64,000 nt of DNA from Euglena gracilis (Eukaryota; Euglenida; Euglenophyceae; Euglenales). Made by a program: the position numbers and the translations under genes. How positions within the stretch are numbered: the stretch's first letter is position 1; each line of letters opens with the position of its first letter. Positions 1 to 54,217 of the stretch are shown here, piece after piece. Location: positions 19,640,642 to 19,704,641 of the forward strand of contig CP154954.1 in the NCBI GenBank assembly GCA_039621445.1, given 5' to 3'. The notes beneath the pieces were generated by a model, which ran no database searches, was not told the DNA's origin, and saw nothing but the letters and a program-made list of their open reading frames with translations.

Positions 1-1132
1 GAAAATCCTCAAACATTCAAAAATCTGAGTCCAATCCTGGGCCTACAAAAGCCCTCAACAAGATCCAGAATTACACCTGCCATATACAACAAACAAAGTC
101 CAACCGAGAGCAACCAACCCAACAGAAGCAACATTCAGCAGCATACCGAGGGGCCAGGCCAATCCAGCCCTACCCTGGGTCCAACCGATTCACTGGAGCC
201 GTAAAACCAACAAAGCCGGCTTGCCAATTAAAATTCACTGCCCCCCCCCCCCCAGTCACACTGGGCATTGGGGGTCAAATGACATGGCAAACTCAAAAAT
301 ACTGAAAATTCAAATCCAATTTTCTCAGCCAAGGCGATTTTTCGCTGCCCCCCCCCCTTGTCACATGGGGCCATGGGGGTCAATCTGGCTTCAGCCTCCA
401 AACAAAAAAAATCTCAAACCTGGGCCAATATCCAGACCGGCTGAAATCACAATCCCCACCCCAAAATGACATTCGGGACAAGAACCGAAAACTGAAAACT
501 CTGAAACTGAAAATGAAAGATCATTGATCTGGCTGCCTGAACACTAGGAGAAATTCCCAAGCATCGTGGCTGGGCGTCTCCATTTAAGTGGAAAGCAACT
601 GGGGAGAAACATGCACCCCAGAAACCAGATTCAAAAAATGTTTGACTTGGCTGTTTTTCCATAAGTCAAACTCTGTGAACTGAAAATCCAGATTATGTCT
701 CCAGGCTGATTGCACATCTGCCTCCAACACTAGATCACCATGAAAAAAATATCAAAAAAAAATCACAAAACAACCCACAGAAACATACTCGACACTGTAA
801 AGTGCTATGCTGTGCCAGTCAGTGGTCAGACCTGTGCTGAAAGAAAAATCACCACCACCACTGATATGGTGGAAACCACCCCCAGCTGTTCCATGGATTT
901 AAATGCCTGTCCCAACCCCACCAATCTTGAAACCAACTTGGACACAAAAATTGAAAGTCATTCCAACTGTTTTTGGCAGGCCTCCAGAATTTTTTTGTCT
1001 GTCTGAATTTTCTTGGCTGTGCGGCAAAATCCGAGGAAGATTTCTCAGAAGAAACTGATGACGGCTGCAAATTTGTGACATGTCAAGAATTCAGGTTCAC
1101 AGGCACAAATTTTTCTGGACTTGTTAATTTCA

Positions 1133-1560
1133 GTTCACTGGCTGCAACTTTTCAGCGATTTGCAGTTCCAACGTTTTTATTTGCTCGGTCAACCTTCCGA
1201 TTTCCACTTCTGCCTTTCCCAATGAATATTTCACCTCTTTCAGCTGTTTCGTCAGAGCCTCGCCCTCAACATTCAGGGACTGAATCTTGTTAATTACCCA
1301 CTTTGAGTTTCGATTCAAAAAATCCGTTTCTGTGTCCTGTTCCTCTGAGTGGCTGGGCTCACTTGACAAACTCCGCCAAAATTTTTCAATGTGATTAATT
1401 CTGCATTCCAAACTACTCAGTGTGCATTGCATTGGATCTTCAGGAGAACCCACAATTAAAGCCCACAGAACACCAACCTTCAGGAACAAACCCTCAACTG
1501 GAAGACTTTGAGGTTGAGATTTGTCATCGACCGAATCCAAAAATTCTTCACTGACAGAGT
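1133..1560 (-). CDS. Hypothetical coiled-coil ORF
   Basis: The C-terminal part of a 239-codon ORF. Heptad-like leucine/isoleucine spacing in WVINKIQSLNVEGEALTKQL and GRLTEQIKTLELQIAEKLQP predicts a coiled coil. The upstream part (1560-1849) is C/G-tract low complexity and not believable. No family recognised; base composition is lower in GC than the confirmed exons, so it may belong to a repeat. Confidence 0.3.
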
Positions 1561-2099
1561 CAGTGAAGCAACCCCTGCGTACCATGTTGGGCGTCCGGGA
1601 CCCTTCTCGCCCGGGGGGGCTGCCGGGGCTGCAACTTCCTTTTTCTGGCCCTGGTGGGCTCAGGCCAGGGCCTTTGTGAAATTGGGCCCCTTTTTCGAAC
1701 ATGCCAACCGGCGGTAAAGGGGGTGAGGTGTGCCCCCCCGACCCGGGGTCCCCAGTTGCCCCGCGTAGGATCTTTTTTCCCTCCACTGTTGTTTTTTTCC
1801 CATTTCTCAACTTTTGGTCCAAAGGGTGGACAAAGACAAACCAACCCACCTACGGAGGATCAAACAGCAGAGCACAACAAACCTGGGAGTTGAGAGGGTG
1901 GGTGAGTACCTTTGAGATCAGGTGAGTTGTGGGGCAAAAAAACAAAAATGTGGAATGGAATGCCTTGGCTTCTTATGGATTGTCAATTCTTTTGTGTATC
2001 TTTCTTCAATTCTTTCTGAAATTCCAAAATGACTTCTTTGCTTGAATTTGCTGGGGTTCCAATTCCTCGTGCGTGGCGGTTGACTTGCTTGGGTGGTTC

Positions 2100-3422
2100 C
2101 TACTGGGGGTTTTGGGGGAATTTTCTGGGAAATGTTTGGCTGCCGACGCCAGCGGCAGCCGACACCAGGAGACTGGTCTTATGGCTCCTGCTTGGAAATA
2201 GTCTTGCAAAGTATTTTTTGCCTTTTAAATTTCCACCTCTGATTTTGGTAGAGAAAATGTGCCGAGGGAGGGGGGTGACTCCCAAGGGGGGGGTTACCCC
2301 CTGTGTGATGAGTTGCAACACCCTGGGGGGGAGGGCAACTTTCTGCCACCATGGCAAATGGGTCTGAAGTCTCTGAAACAGAGGCACTCCCAAAAAGTGC
2401 TCTTCTGTCAGCAGCAGCACCTCGGTGATCTGCTCCACAGATCTCAAGCATGCAGCTTCCCACAGCCTGCAAATGTCTTGGCTTCTGCCCCTCAGGGATG
2501 GTTGAGTTTCTGTCACAATGCCCAACTCTGGAGGACACAATGTCCTTTTGGAACTTGAGGAGTTCTGATCTGAAAAGGAGGGAGCAATACTTCCTGGCAA
2601 GGTGGTTGGCAAACCATTTTCCTCCTGTGGACTTGCCTTTCCTTTTGGGGGCAGACCTCCATGGTCTCGCTTGCCAAACTGTCGGCCATTGCTTGAATTT
2701 CCACCCTTTTCAACCTGTGGGGGTGGGAAAATGCTACTTGGGGAACTCACCCATGAAGGGGGGCTGATACCCTCTTTGTTGATGCCAGCTTGGGCTTTGG
2801 CCATTTTGATGTCGTCAGGGGTGAATAGGCCATTTCCTGGTTGTATGGTTTGAGGGATGCTCCTCCTCTTCCTCTCCTTGACAATGTCCCCTTCACAGGC
2901 AGCCACAGATGCAAAGAGCTGTTGGCTCAAACCCAATACGTCCTCAGGGGCTCCTTGCAAGGTGCAGTACAGCGCTGCCAAGATACGTAAGATATTCAAG
3001 AGTTTCTGCTGTACTGCACGCAGAGCGCGGTCATACACACTCTTACCATCTTGACGGTGGTTATTTTCTACCGCCTTGGACTTCAGGGTCTTCCAGGTTG
3101 GTATCTGTTCCAGTAAACTTCGAACTTCCATACATAAGTCCCCAGACTGTACCTGTGTCCATATCCTCTCCAGGTCCCCCGGCAGTGCCTCCTCGGCCGT
3201 TTGCAAGGGGAAGTCCGAGGCTTCCTCTGCCGCGCGCGCTGCCTCCTCGTCGCGATCGTCGTCGTCGCCGTTGTCCACTTCTCGTACAGCTTGAAGGCCA
3301 CGTCCGACGCCTTGTCGCTCAACTCCAGTGACGGTATCGAGACGTTCTTCGTAAGGGCCAAGCTGTAAACGTATGCCGACAAAAAACAACAGCCGGAAAG
3401 AAGCAGACTCCACCATAGCCAC
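2100..3422 (-). pseudogene. Long retroelement-like ORF (gag/pre-RT type), decayed
   Basis: The longest non-repetitive ORF in the window (440 codons). No catalytic motif is visible. An acidic N-terminal part is followed by helical segments (SLLEQIPTWKTLKSKAVENN; AVQQKLLNILRILAALYCTL), then a low-complexity middle and LQTHLPWWQKVALPPRVLQL-ITQGV, which resembles the W...P..V...I..G segment before the reverse transcriptase of DIRS-like elements. A shifted frame at 2006-2209 continues QDYFQAGAIRPVS, similar to the start of such an RT domain, so at least one frameshift is present. A compatible upstream ORF lies at 3465-3680. Nothing of the RT core, RNase H or recombinase was found. It could instead be an unrelated lineage-specific gene. 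Confidence 0.35.
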
Positions 3423-3464
3423 TCCAATGAGCTTCCTTACGGCAAGGGAAAAGCGGGTTGTACC

Positions 3465-3680
3465 TCAACTGGCCCCAGTCCACTTCTGACCTGGCCCAAT
3501 CGTGGCCATCACGGTGGTAGCGTCCGCGTCTCGTAAGAAGGCTGTTGTTAGCGATTCTTGTAAGAAAAGACTGCTCCACGCCGCTTCGAAGGCCTCTTTG
3601 TCCGTCTCGTCTTGCAGGTGTGTAAATTGCATGATCAGCTTGAACAGTTGGTTGCAGCTCCGTGCCAAAAGGACGATTAT
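3465..3680 (-). pseudogene. Upstream fragment of the retroelement-like ORF
   Basis: Encodes LLARSCNQLFKLIMQFTHLQ, DETDKEAFEAAWSSLFLQES, a soluble helical stretch unlike the surrounding repeats, ending just 5' of the 440-codon ORF in another frame. A 22-bp direct repeat (core CAGCCGGAAAGAAGCAG) occurs at about 3388 and 3749 on either side of it. Confidence 0.3.
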
Positions 3681-5435
3681 GATCCGCCTACTCCGGAAAA
3701 GAAAAGCAGTAAGAAACACCACAACCAACACCAAAAACACAAAAACAACAGCCGGAAAGAAGCAGGACCCCACTGGGGTCTTTTGCGGATCCGGAGCTGT
3801 CGTTCAGTTTGTGCCCTTTTCAAGAGGCAGACGATGGGGGGAGACGCCCAGCACGGATTCCTGACCCCCAAAAAAAAACACAGCAAAACACTGCTAGCGA
3901 GCAAGACTGGCCCCCCAAAGGCAAAGGGCGGAGCCCCAGGCGGAATCAGCGGAAAAAGACACAAGACAGCGCACATGACACAAGATATTTGTGTTGCGCC
4001 TTCGGTGTCCCTTCCCACCTGGTCGGTTTTCCTCCAGGGGGTACGGAAAATGGGGAGTTCGCTTCGATCCGAACATTTTGCCTCTGCGGGGCCCAAAAAA
4101 AAAAGCGTGAGCAACTTTCAATGGCGGTAGATAGAACAGTGACATGGGTCATGCGTCATGCGGCGCCAGACATCTCTTTGTACGCACGAATCAATTCTGG
4201 AGTCTGCTCCTGCAGCTGGGTGAAGTGCCGCTCCCACAGCACGTGAAGGTCATGGAACAAATTGAAGGCGGGCTGCAGCAACCCACAGAAAGGGGAAGAA
4301 CACCAAAAAGAGTGACAAAAAAAGAACTTGCCAGAGCGAATCCAAATTGTGTCAAAAACGGATGGCTGGTGATAAAATCGCGTTTCAAGCAGTGGTTTGC
4401 AGGAAGCAGGGGAATTGCTAGTTTGACATACAAGGAGAGGGAATGTTGATGGCTAGAAAAACGAGGCATGAGCTGTTGCGCCATGCGATGAAATTAATCA
4501 ACGAACCAACTGATTAGCCAACTGTCCCAACCGTTGACGGTTGAAAATTAACCAACCAGTGGACGTGGCCGCAATTATGTCTAACCGACCATAACTCCGA
4601 GTTAACCAACCAATTGATCACTTGGCACTATTTGTGCGCCTTTTGTGTCAATCAAAATCAAGTCAATCAAATGGTTGTGAAGTGGATAAGATGAAATAGT
4701 GTTTTTCCAAAACGTTGGGATGAACCACAACTAGGAAGCCATTCCTGCCATTCCGTCATTCTTTTCTGATAACTCACATGTTGTCTGTTTTCTTCTTGCA
4801 TTCTGATCAATCAGTGATCCATGCGTGCACATCAGCATGTTACAACCACAGAAATTTCTTCATGTTTGGTGCTCCTTGGAAGGGCTTTCGCTGAGCGATC
4901 CGGATAACTCCAACTGCGCGGTTCACTACAATTGACTTCGGCTGTTGCTCAAACTTGTTTTACTTGACAAGCCGAGGGGTTGCTTTTGAACCAAACAGTC
5001 AGCATAGGAAAATATCCCTCGGTCTTACAGGTGACGTTTAGATGGGAAAAGGCATCCTTACCACATAAAAGCAATCCAAATGTGGCCCTTGAGGCAAAAT
5101 TGCAACAAAATATCGCAGCAAACCAATCAGAAACAACCGCCACTAGAATTACAATCTCTTGCTCGTTCCCTTGTGTACATTTTTTGCGCTGCTCCTTGGG
5201 GGGTGCTGAGGCGTGTAGGGGGTTACTTAACAACTCCGGCAGCTGTTCACCACATACCCCCACCCCACTTTTCAAGCAACGGCTCGTTTGCCCTGCGTGT
5301 CGTTATATCCCCCAACGTATTGTTTGGGACCAACTTGCCCCCACCAATAAACTGGGGGTGGATAACCCCCAATTACGCCAAATCCAAACCATGCACAAAT
5401 TCCTTTCCTTGCTTGCTCGAAAAATTTCGATTTTT

Positions 5436-5660
5436 TTTTGCCCAAATCCATGTTTTTTGATCTCCCGGACCCGAAAAAAGGGTTTTCGGGCTAAAAATGA
5501 GCGTTTTTTTTTTTGACCCCCGGCCCCCCTGTTTTGGGCCCGAATTCTATGGATTTTGGGTCAAGAAGAAAAGTCGAAGAAAAGTCGAAATTTTTTTTGC
5601 CCAAAACGATGTTTTTTGACCTCTCGGACCTGGAAAAGGTGTTTCTGAGCCGAAAATTTG
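5436..5660. repeat. CATGTTTTTTG..CCCGGACCCG repeat, copy 1 (two tandem units)
   Basis: Two tandem units (5436-5590 and 5590-5660) carry TTGCCCAAA, ATGTTTTTTGA and TC(C/T)CGGACC, followed by GTTTTTTTTTTTGACCCCCG. The same order recurs at 42437-42570. Confidence 0.65.
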
Positions 5661-5734
5661 CCGGGCCGCCGCCCGCCGGCCGGGCCGGGCCGGGGTGGTC
5701 TCCCAAAGAGCTCAGCTCTATGTCACACCCTGGT

Positions 5735-5939
5735 CCGGCCGAGCCCCCCCCCCCCCCCGGAGTCCCCCCAGGGGGGATATACTTTTCGGCGCCGAAAATG
5801 CTGAAGTTTTTTTTTGAAAAAAGGTGTTATTTTTAGCATTTTTCGCAATTTCATGGCCATTTTCGGGGAAAAGTGGGTGTGGGGCCCACCCCCCCGGGGG
5901 GGGGGGGGTGCCCCCCCCCGGTCTTAAAAAAAACCCCTG
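5735..5939. mobile_element. CAGGG(T)n-type element, reverse orientation, 5' end lost
   Basis: The intact end GGTCTTAAAAAAAACCCCTG is at 5920-5939, and the shared interior (GGCGCCGAAAATG, ATTTTTAGCATTTTTCGC, ATGGCCATTTTCGG) is present in reverse. The left terminus is not found, so no duplication can be shown. Confidence 0.6.
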
Positions 5940-6840
5940 GTTGGGGGCAAGGGGCACATCGTTGCGTGGTGTGCACCTGAGGCATTATCATGTCGCTTTC
6001 AAAACGTGGGATGGGCCGCCTTTGCTTGTCAGCACAGACTTTTTGACCCAAAAAATGGCTTAGTCCAACGGCCAGGGGGGGGGGCCCAGCCAGGGCATGG
6101 GGGGGGGGGGATCCGGGTTGGAAAAAAAATTTTTGCTCAAAAAACACTTTTTTTGATGTTCTAAAGTGAAAAAAAGTGACTTTGAGCAAAAAAATTCAAA
6201 ATTTTGGTTCATGACATGCCTCACGAAACTCCCCCACCCAGCCGCCCTCGGACCCCCCGCAGGGGTTCCGAACACCCAAAACTGGCCCAAAATCGCACAA
6301 CCAGGCCCCGGGAACCTCAAAAAACGGTCAACCCCCCCCCCCTAAACCTGATGATTGACCCCCTGGTTTGGATCCCAACTCCTCATATAGCCCGAGATAT
6401 GGCCAATGTACGGTTTCGGGCCCCGAACAGGCCTGAAATGGCCAAAACTGGCAAAACTGGCCCAAAACCACAAAACGGCCATATCTCGGGCCCGGCGAGG
6501 AGTTGGCCCAAACCGCGCATACCGATCGATTGGGCGTCCCAAAGTTGTGGAATGAGGTACTCTTTACTTTTTCAACTCCCCAGCGTTTTTGACATATTTT
6601 GAATTTTTCGATTTTTTTATCCCAAAAATGACCCCTTTTGCCTGTCCATGAAATTTCCTTTGGGAAAAAAACGGTAGACGACTTTTTTGCTCGGGCCATA
6701 TCTCCGGACTGGTGGGAAGTTGGGGGCAAAGTGAGGGCTCTGGAGAAACTAGGGATCCTCTCCTAACCTGTAGGCTATTAACTTTTCGGGTCTGGAAATC
6801 AGGTCACATCGATAATCCGCGGGTGCCATTGCCTACTCAG

Positions 6841-6856
6841 GGGGGGGGGGGGCGGG

Positions 6857-6898
<42 letters not shown>
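6841..6898. repeat. Near-pure 58-bp G tract
   Basis: Only a GCGGGCC interruption. Many other C or G runs of 10-20 bases mark repeat junctions across the window. Such runs are quadruplex-capable and are also places where read length errors are likely. Confidence 0.9.
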
Positions 6899-6946
6899 CC
6901 CCACAGCGCTGGAATTACACCAGAGTTACTCACCCGGCCATGGGGA

Positions 6947-7060
6947 GCAACAAAAGAGTACTGGTGTAAGGGGTCCCTGGCCGCTCACCACACAAATTGG
7001 GCCACAAGCGAAGTTGGCGCCGGTATTAAACAGACAAGAAGCCTTAGTGCAACTAAGGGA
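6947..7060. repeat. Dispersed repeat of about 115 bp, copy 1
   Basis: Shares with 60809-60925 the segments CAACAAAAGAG, GGGGTCCCTGGC, AAGCGAAGT, GCGCCGG and AAACAGACAAGAAGCCT, ending GTGCAACTAAGGG. No tRNA-like fold, terminal repeat or coding frame seen. Confidence 0.7.
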
Positions 7061-7246
7061 GGTCAGGGGGGTTTTGGGGGGGGGTTTGGGGGGGGGGTAA
7101 GCTTCGCTCTTACTCTAAAGAGATAAGAGCTCAGCGACCCACCCACCCTACCCCCCCCCTCCCCCAGGGTCCAAGGCTAAAAAAACATCTGTCCCCAGCC
7201 CGGGCGTGGGAGAGGCCCTGCACCTCCCCGCTGCGGGCGGCAGCCC

Positions 7247-14245
<6,999 letters not shown>

Positions 14246-16048
14246 CTCACCCCCAAATGTTGGCCGAATATTTCGGTGTTGGCGGTACCGTTGAGGGTTG
14301 TGTGAGAAGTAGGCGATGTCCGACACGATCGGCCAAAATACAGCATTTATGAGGTTCCAATATTCTGGAAATGCTTTTGTCGCTGGCCAGGAGGCGAAAC
14401 AAGTTCACATGGGCGGCGGAGTTTAAGAAGGGGGATGATTCCATGTGGCGCATGGGGCATGGCGTGGAATGATTCCATGCGCCCTAGCAAAGCACCTCCT
14501 GCCCGTCGCACATGGAGGGGCAGCAAAACTCACGCTGCCGGGCAGTCCCCGAAGGTCAAGTTCCCGGTTCACAATGCCTTGGCCACCACGAGGCACTGGA
14601 GGCGGCGCCTCATCCGCCGCATCGCACACCCCGCGCCGCGGCTGCCGCGGCCCACATTCAGCGCATGGCCCGGGAGCCGGTCGGCGGCTGCCCCGAACCC
14701 CTGCGGCGACGGACGAGAGGGGGCGGCGTGGTAGACCTTCGGCGCTGCAGTTTTAATGGGGGACTGTGATGGTTTTGGGAGAGGCCTCTGGACAACGATG
14801 GCAATGTGGATGGAGGGCACGCGCATCCGAAGGTCACGCGGCTGGAAGGCATAGCAGGCAGATGGAAAACTGTCGACTCCCAGGAGCAGAATCAACGCCA
14901 GGGGGGTCCTGACCCCCCTCCACGATACACCATTTTACAGCCGGTACCTCCCAACAGTGGTCGCACTCACCCGACCAGGAAGGGGTTTGACCAAAATGAA
15001 GCTGAAAGCGCCGGATTCTTCTTTTGGAAATAGTTTTCCAACCAATGATTTTAGCTCCTGGGGTTAAATTGGGTGTGTTTCAGGTTCCGCCCAGTCCAGC
15101 CGTAGCCGTGACTAGACCCCTTCCAGGGCGGGCCAACCGGAAACTTCCTCGGCCAGCTTGCTGCTTCCCTCAGGGGGTGTCTTGGGAACCCCCCATCAAT
15201 GCACTTAACTTTAGCCGGGGTGGATGTCTGGCAGCTTCCGGGAAAACTTAGGAACCTCAAACATTTTGTGTAAAACAGCAAGAAAATTTCTTCTCTGTTC
15301 TGTGCCTGAGGTGGCATTTTGGCAACTTCTGCGACAACAAAGAAAATGATCAGGTGATGCAAAATGCAATTTGTCATTGGGAACAATGGGCAGCATTCCG
15401 GCACAGACACGCGCTGCGGGGTTCGGAGGCGCCGTCATTGGCCCATAAGGAAGGGGAGAGGGAGGGAGATGGATAAGGAATTGGCGAAGTGCATTGATTG
15501 CAAAGCCCGCAGGCACAGGCTATGTGCCTCCGGGAAGCAGTGACTGCAACGGGAGGGTCGGTGGGAGGGTGACTCGCCACAGCGCCGGGCGGTCACCGTA
15601 GCATTGTCTCCAGGAGTTGCTTCACCCTGGGGCGGGGGAGGAACACGCTTTCGTTCCGAGCTGCCTTCGACGGACCACCCCCAGGAATGAGGCAGTGGCC
15701 GGCCTTGGGGGCTTGGAGGGAGACTGGAAAGCCGGGGCAACCAAACGGCACGCCAGCATGTGGCACTCATTGGGCTGTGCTCCAACCAAGCGGTTTGTTG
15801 TAGGGCCTTGCGGGGGGATTTCCAGCTGGGGCCGGAAAATCACCGGTGAATGAAAGCAGCCACCAGTTGGCAACAATTCACTAATCCGGGGGCTGCCAGC
15901 CCGCAGATGGCTTCCACTGCAACCAAATTTGGACCAGGGCATGCCAGCCCGGTGGGGCAAGCAAAAACTGAGTTATTACTCTGCCGTTTAAATGTGGCGG
16001 AACCTGTGGCAAGAAACCAACGTAACATCGCGGAAGGCCACACAATAC
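14246..16048. other. Gap between the GT8 anchor exon and AK6: exons expected, not identified
   Basis: It should contain the last AK6 exon and the start of the GT8 gene. Weak minus-strand candidates are QGIVNRELDLRGLPGSVSFA (14520-14585) and CYAFQPRDLRMRVPSIHIAI (about 14790-14855), but neither could be tied in by phase or family. Confidence 0.4.
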
Positions 16049-18863
<2,815 letters not shown>

Positions 18864-19439
18864 GGCGGGGCCGCTGGGGAACGCGGCGGGATGGGCAGTC
18901 CCCTTGGGGAGGCCCCCAGTCCAACCACAGGTTTGCCAACCTCAAAACCCCAAGAAATTGCTCCAAGTTAAATTGGGAGGCTCAAAAAAGTTGACAGGAT
19001 TTGACCCGACTTCGGACCAAAATGCCGCGGATAGAATGAATAAGCGACAGAAAAAGCGGAAGCGTCTCGAACCGAGCACCGTTCTCTGTTTTGCGGTACC
19101 CTTTGCGCAGGGGAGAAGAAAAAGGGGACACAATGAGAAAGTGTCACCTATGGCGACTGTGATATTTTGGGTTGTGTCACAGCTGTCCAGGGGAGATGGC
19201 CAAACCACATTGGGAAGCCACCCATCTCTCTTTGACCTGTCGCACCAGTCGCCTGCTGAAAATTGGGGCAGTGGTCCATTGAGAAGAGAAAGGAGGAGGT
19301 ACATCGGAAGTAGGGAGGGCGAACCCTCCAGCTCGCCACACAGTCAGGGGGATGGTGGAGGTGTGGGCAGAGGTTAGACACTTGAAAGGTGGTCGGCCTC
19401 TGTGGGGTGGGGGCAGAAGGGTGCTGCGTCGGCTGGACG

Positions 19440-33300
<13,861 letters not shown>

Positions 33301-34979
33301 GTGGGCAGGGCCGGGCCGCGGGCGGCGACCGGAAGGGAGGCGGGGCTGGGGAGGCCCACGACGCGGGGGTTGGGCGGGTGGATCCTGTTCGAACCCTTGT
33401 CCAATGGTGGTACTTTCATGTTTGAAAAAAGTTTCATTTTTATTTTCATTTTCATTTTTTTTAATTTAATTTTCATTCTTTCATTTTCATGTTAAATTTT
33501 CATGTTTGTTTGAGGGACGGGCACGGATCAATTCCATGCAAGCATCACAGGCCAAACAAAATCATGAAACTGAGGGATCTGCCGAAAAAAAATTCAGATC
33601 CGGTCCTTGACCTGCGAGAGGGAACCTATCACCCACAGCGGATACGTTGGCCCCATGTCCCTGCAGTTCCCACAGAGATTGATTTGCATCGTTAGTCCTG
33701 CCACCCTGAAAGCTTTTCCCACAACATTCATGTGTTGAGCAGCAAAAAATTGCAAATTATGTCGTCTCATCAATTTCAGTTTTAAGAAGTGATTCAAAAA
33801 TGTAGAATAGTTGACCAAAGCGCATTTGTGCTCCCAAAGCCAGGGTGTTAAATAAGCGGTGGAGGGGGGTCTGGACCGTCCATCTCCCCCAGTGCATAAA
33901 AATGTCTGGCGCTTCATGTCAAGAATAAAATTGGGCCTTGAAAAAGCCCAAAAATCGCGTTTTCACACGCTTGTTTGAAAAATCGGTCAAAACATACACC
34001 AGAAAATTAATATATATTAAAAAATTTTGGGTTCCCGGGGTGTCCCAGACCCCCTGAAGGGTCTGAAGGAGGAAGGGGGGGGTCTGAACCGCCTCCCCCA
34101 GGGGTGGGATTGGTCAACATCCCGGGAGATATGTCCCCTATTTACATCGCCCGGTGCACTGACTTGGGATGCATTTCGGCCATCATTCAGGAGTTTTAAT
34201 CCCAGGTGACGAACTGGTCCTAAACGAACAAACTATTCATCAATATTGCAAGATTCTGCAAAGGCGTTGAAAAATCAAACGGAAAAATAACGTTTCATCA
34301 AGATAAGTGGGGCAGACAAAGAAGAAGAGGAAGGTGGGGTAAATGGTTGTTTGAAATTTCCAAAAGAATGAAACAATATGAAACCTGTCCAACCATTGCC
34401 CAAGGTTCGCGTCCCAGGAGAATAGAATACTGGAATAAAATGTTGAACGCAATCTACTGATCTAAGACATCTGAACTTAGGTTGGCGAAACAAAACCATG
34501 GAGGGGAAGCAACATACAGACAGGGCTGTTTCATACATTGAGAGCTTTGGGGTGGTTAGACCGAAGTGGACCGAGGGTAGGAGGGAGGTCGAGAAGAACA
34601 AAACAGGAGAAAGAATTTGCAGAACGGTGCAGCTCGGCTTTGAGTCATTGCACTGGGGAGATCTTCTTGATATCGGATGCATGGCCCATCCACAAGCGAA
34701 TGTGAGGCAACTATAGAACAGGTGTGTGTGCGTGCAACGAATGGAACGTTAACACAGATTTGTTTTTTAAAATGTTTTTAGCTTGTCCATGTTGGGTGTT
34801 TCACAATCAATGTATGTGTATTATTGACAGCTGGGGGTTTGTTAGATGTATCAGGTGGTGATTGTATTTGTGTTGTGTGCATTTTCTTTGCGTTTGGGGC
34901 TGACCCACACCAGCACACACACTTTCCAACCACGCCGAGTGCTTTGCAAACTACTGCCAGCTGGGCCCTGGCCCTTCAC
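33301..34979. other. Intergenic gap between calcyphosin-like gene and helicase
   Basis: It holds the hATC remnant near 33.7 kb and moderately AT-rich sequence with no convincing exon. The 3' end of the calcyphosin-like gene (after the GT donor at 34979) may lie here. Confidence 0.5.
33690..33800 (-). pseudogene. Probable further hATC remnant
   Basis: Minus-strand GKAFRVAGLTMQINLCGNC parallels SFSLAGLIDVKTANAC of the 40.2-kb remnant, and the DNA shares an AGTCCTGCCA..CTGAAAG segment with it. Heavily degenerate; it lies between the calcyphosin-like gene and the helicase start. Confidence 0.4.
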
Positions 34980-52808
<17,829 letters not shown>

Positions 52809-54217
52809 CTGTGCATCGAACAGGATGAAAGGTGTGAATGAAAAACAGGAAGAGCAATGGACCAGAATGGATTTATTCCGATCCATTTATATGAAGGTGC
52901 TGGGGGGGGCCTGCCCAGGTCGGACCACCCGTAGGGTTGTGCCTGCGCGTCCATGGGCAGAGATTCGGCCAAAAACGGGCCTTTTCTGGGCCTCCGAGTG
53001 CCTTATCCAAGAACCCAGGCACTGTTGGCTGTGTTCCCTATCCCCCTCCAGGGAGATCAGGGAGGGGATCTGGTTGTGAGGCTTTGGGGGGGGGGCAGAA
53101 TTAGCACCCATCCACCTACCCATGCGCTTGTGTTGAGTGGCTTTTTTCGCACTTTTTTGGACTTCACTTTCGGACCCTCGGGGGGGGGGGGTGGATGACA
53201 CTTATATGGTACTGCCCACCATTTGGGAACTTGCACACTTAAATGGGGGGTTATCCACTTGGTACGACCCAGGGGGAGGGGTTTAACAATAAAAGCACCT
53301 GCTTGGGGTGCCTGCAGGCCATCTGCACAACAGAAAACAAACCAAAGTCCAACTCAAACCCAAAGATGCTGGAGAAATTCCCATCAAAAGTGTGCAGGTT
53401 GCCACACATCAAAACACACCAGAACCCTCCACGGGCAATGAGGAAAAGAGGCTGTGTCTGTCTCATAACGGCATCAGCTGTGCAGGAAAGAACATACACA
53501 AACATTGGACATCAACCACGATTGTGCGTTTTTGTCAGGAGTAGAACGACAAGACTTCTAAACCACACCACCTTGATTGAGAACAGAAAGAAGGAATAAT
53601 GAACAGAAAAATGGAATGGTGCTTCCAAACAAAAGAAAAAGGCGCTCCACTGAGAGCGCCACTGACCCCCGGACTGTAACCTCTTTGCAACACTACTACG
53701 CAGGAACACTGGGTCCAAATGGCCTCACCTGTTTTGGTTGGCAGTGTAATGTGAAGGGAGATTGGAAATTTCTCATCTGATGGTAATGCATTGTCCAGTT
53801 TAACGTTGCTTGCTGAAAGCAATCAGGATTTCCACGTGCCCACCATTGTAATCATCCAAACAAAAAAATACAACCCCCGAACAGAAACTTCATGGGTTCG
53901 TGTTTCCAAGTGTGATCCGTGATTTATTTTTGGGTGGCAACAGCAAGGCTCAAGCAGAAGAGGTAAAGGGCTGGCATGTGCATGGCCCTGCCGCTTTGGC
54001 AAAGGGAGAGGCCAGCCAAGGCATCTGGAAGCAGCGCCAGTGATGAATGTGACAATAAGTGGGCCACAAGGCGGGAATGCTGGGTTGGGGGGATGGCTTG
54101 CCAGCCAAAGAGGGCGGCGCTAAGAGTCATTCATTTCCGGTGGCGAACAGTCATCCGCAGCAACGCACGGGTGGCACTGCACACGCCCGACTGTCGAGGC
54201 CAGAGAGGGCCACGGCA
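52809..54217. other. Intergenic gap between GT92-like gene and calcyphosin-like gene
   Basis: The only possible coding trace is a minus-strand stretch LPSDEKFPISLHITLPTKTG ending at a good GTGAGG donor (about 53739-53815). It is AT-richer than confirmed exons and no phase link was found. Confidence 0.4.

Larger units (their letters stand above)
3681..7150. other. No gene recognised; repeat-derived DNA
   Basis: The reading frames here are short and carry no family signal. The stretch holds the 5.4-kb repeat, the reversed CAGGG(T)n element, an inverted pair of GAGATATGGCC / GGCCATATCTC motifs (6400 and 6478) and the long G tract. From 4480 to 4960 it is ordinary unique-looking AT-balanced sequence. 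Confidence 0.6.

Noticed and set aside
5695-5745. Left terminus and duplication for the reversed element at 5.9 kb
   Set aside because: CACACCCTGGTCCGG looks similar to an element end but lacks the T-run, and its flank does not match GTTGGGGG on the other side.
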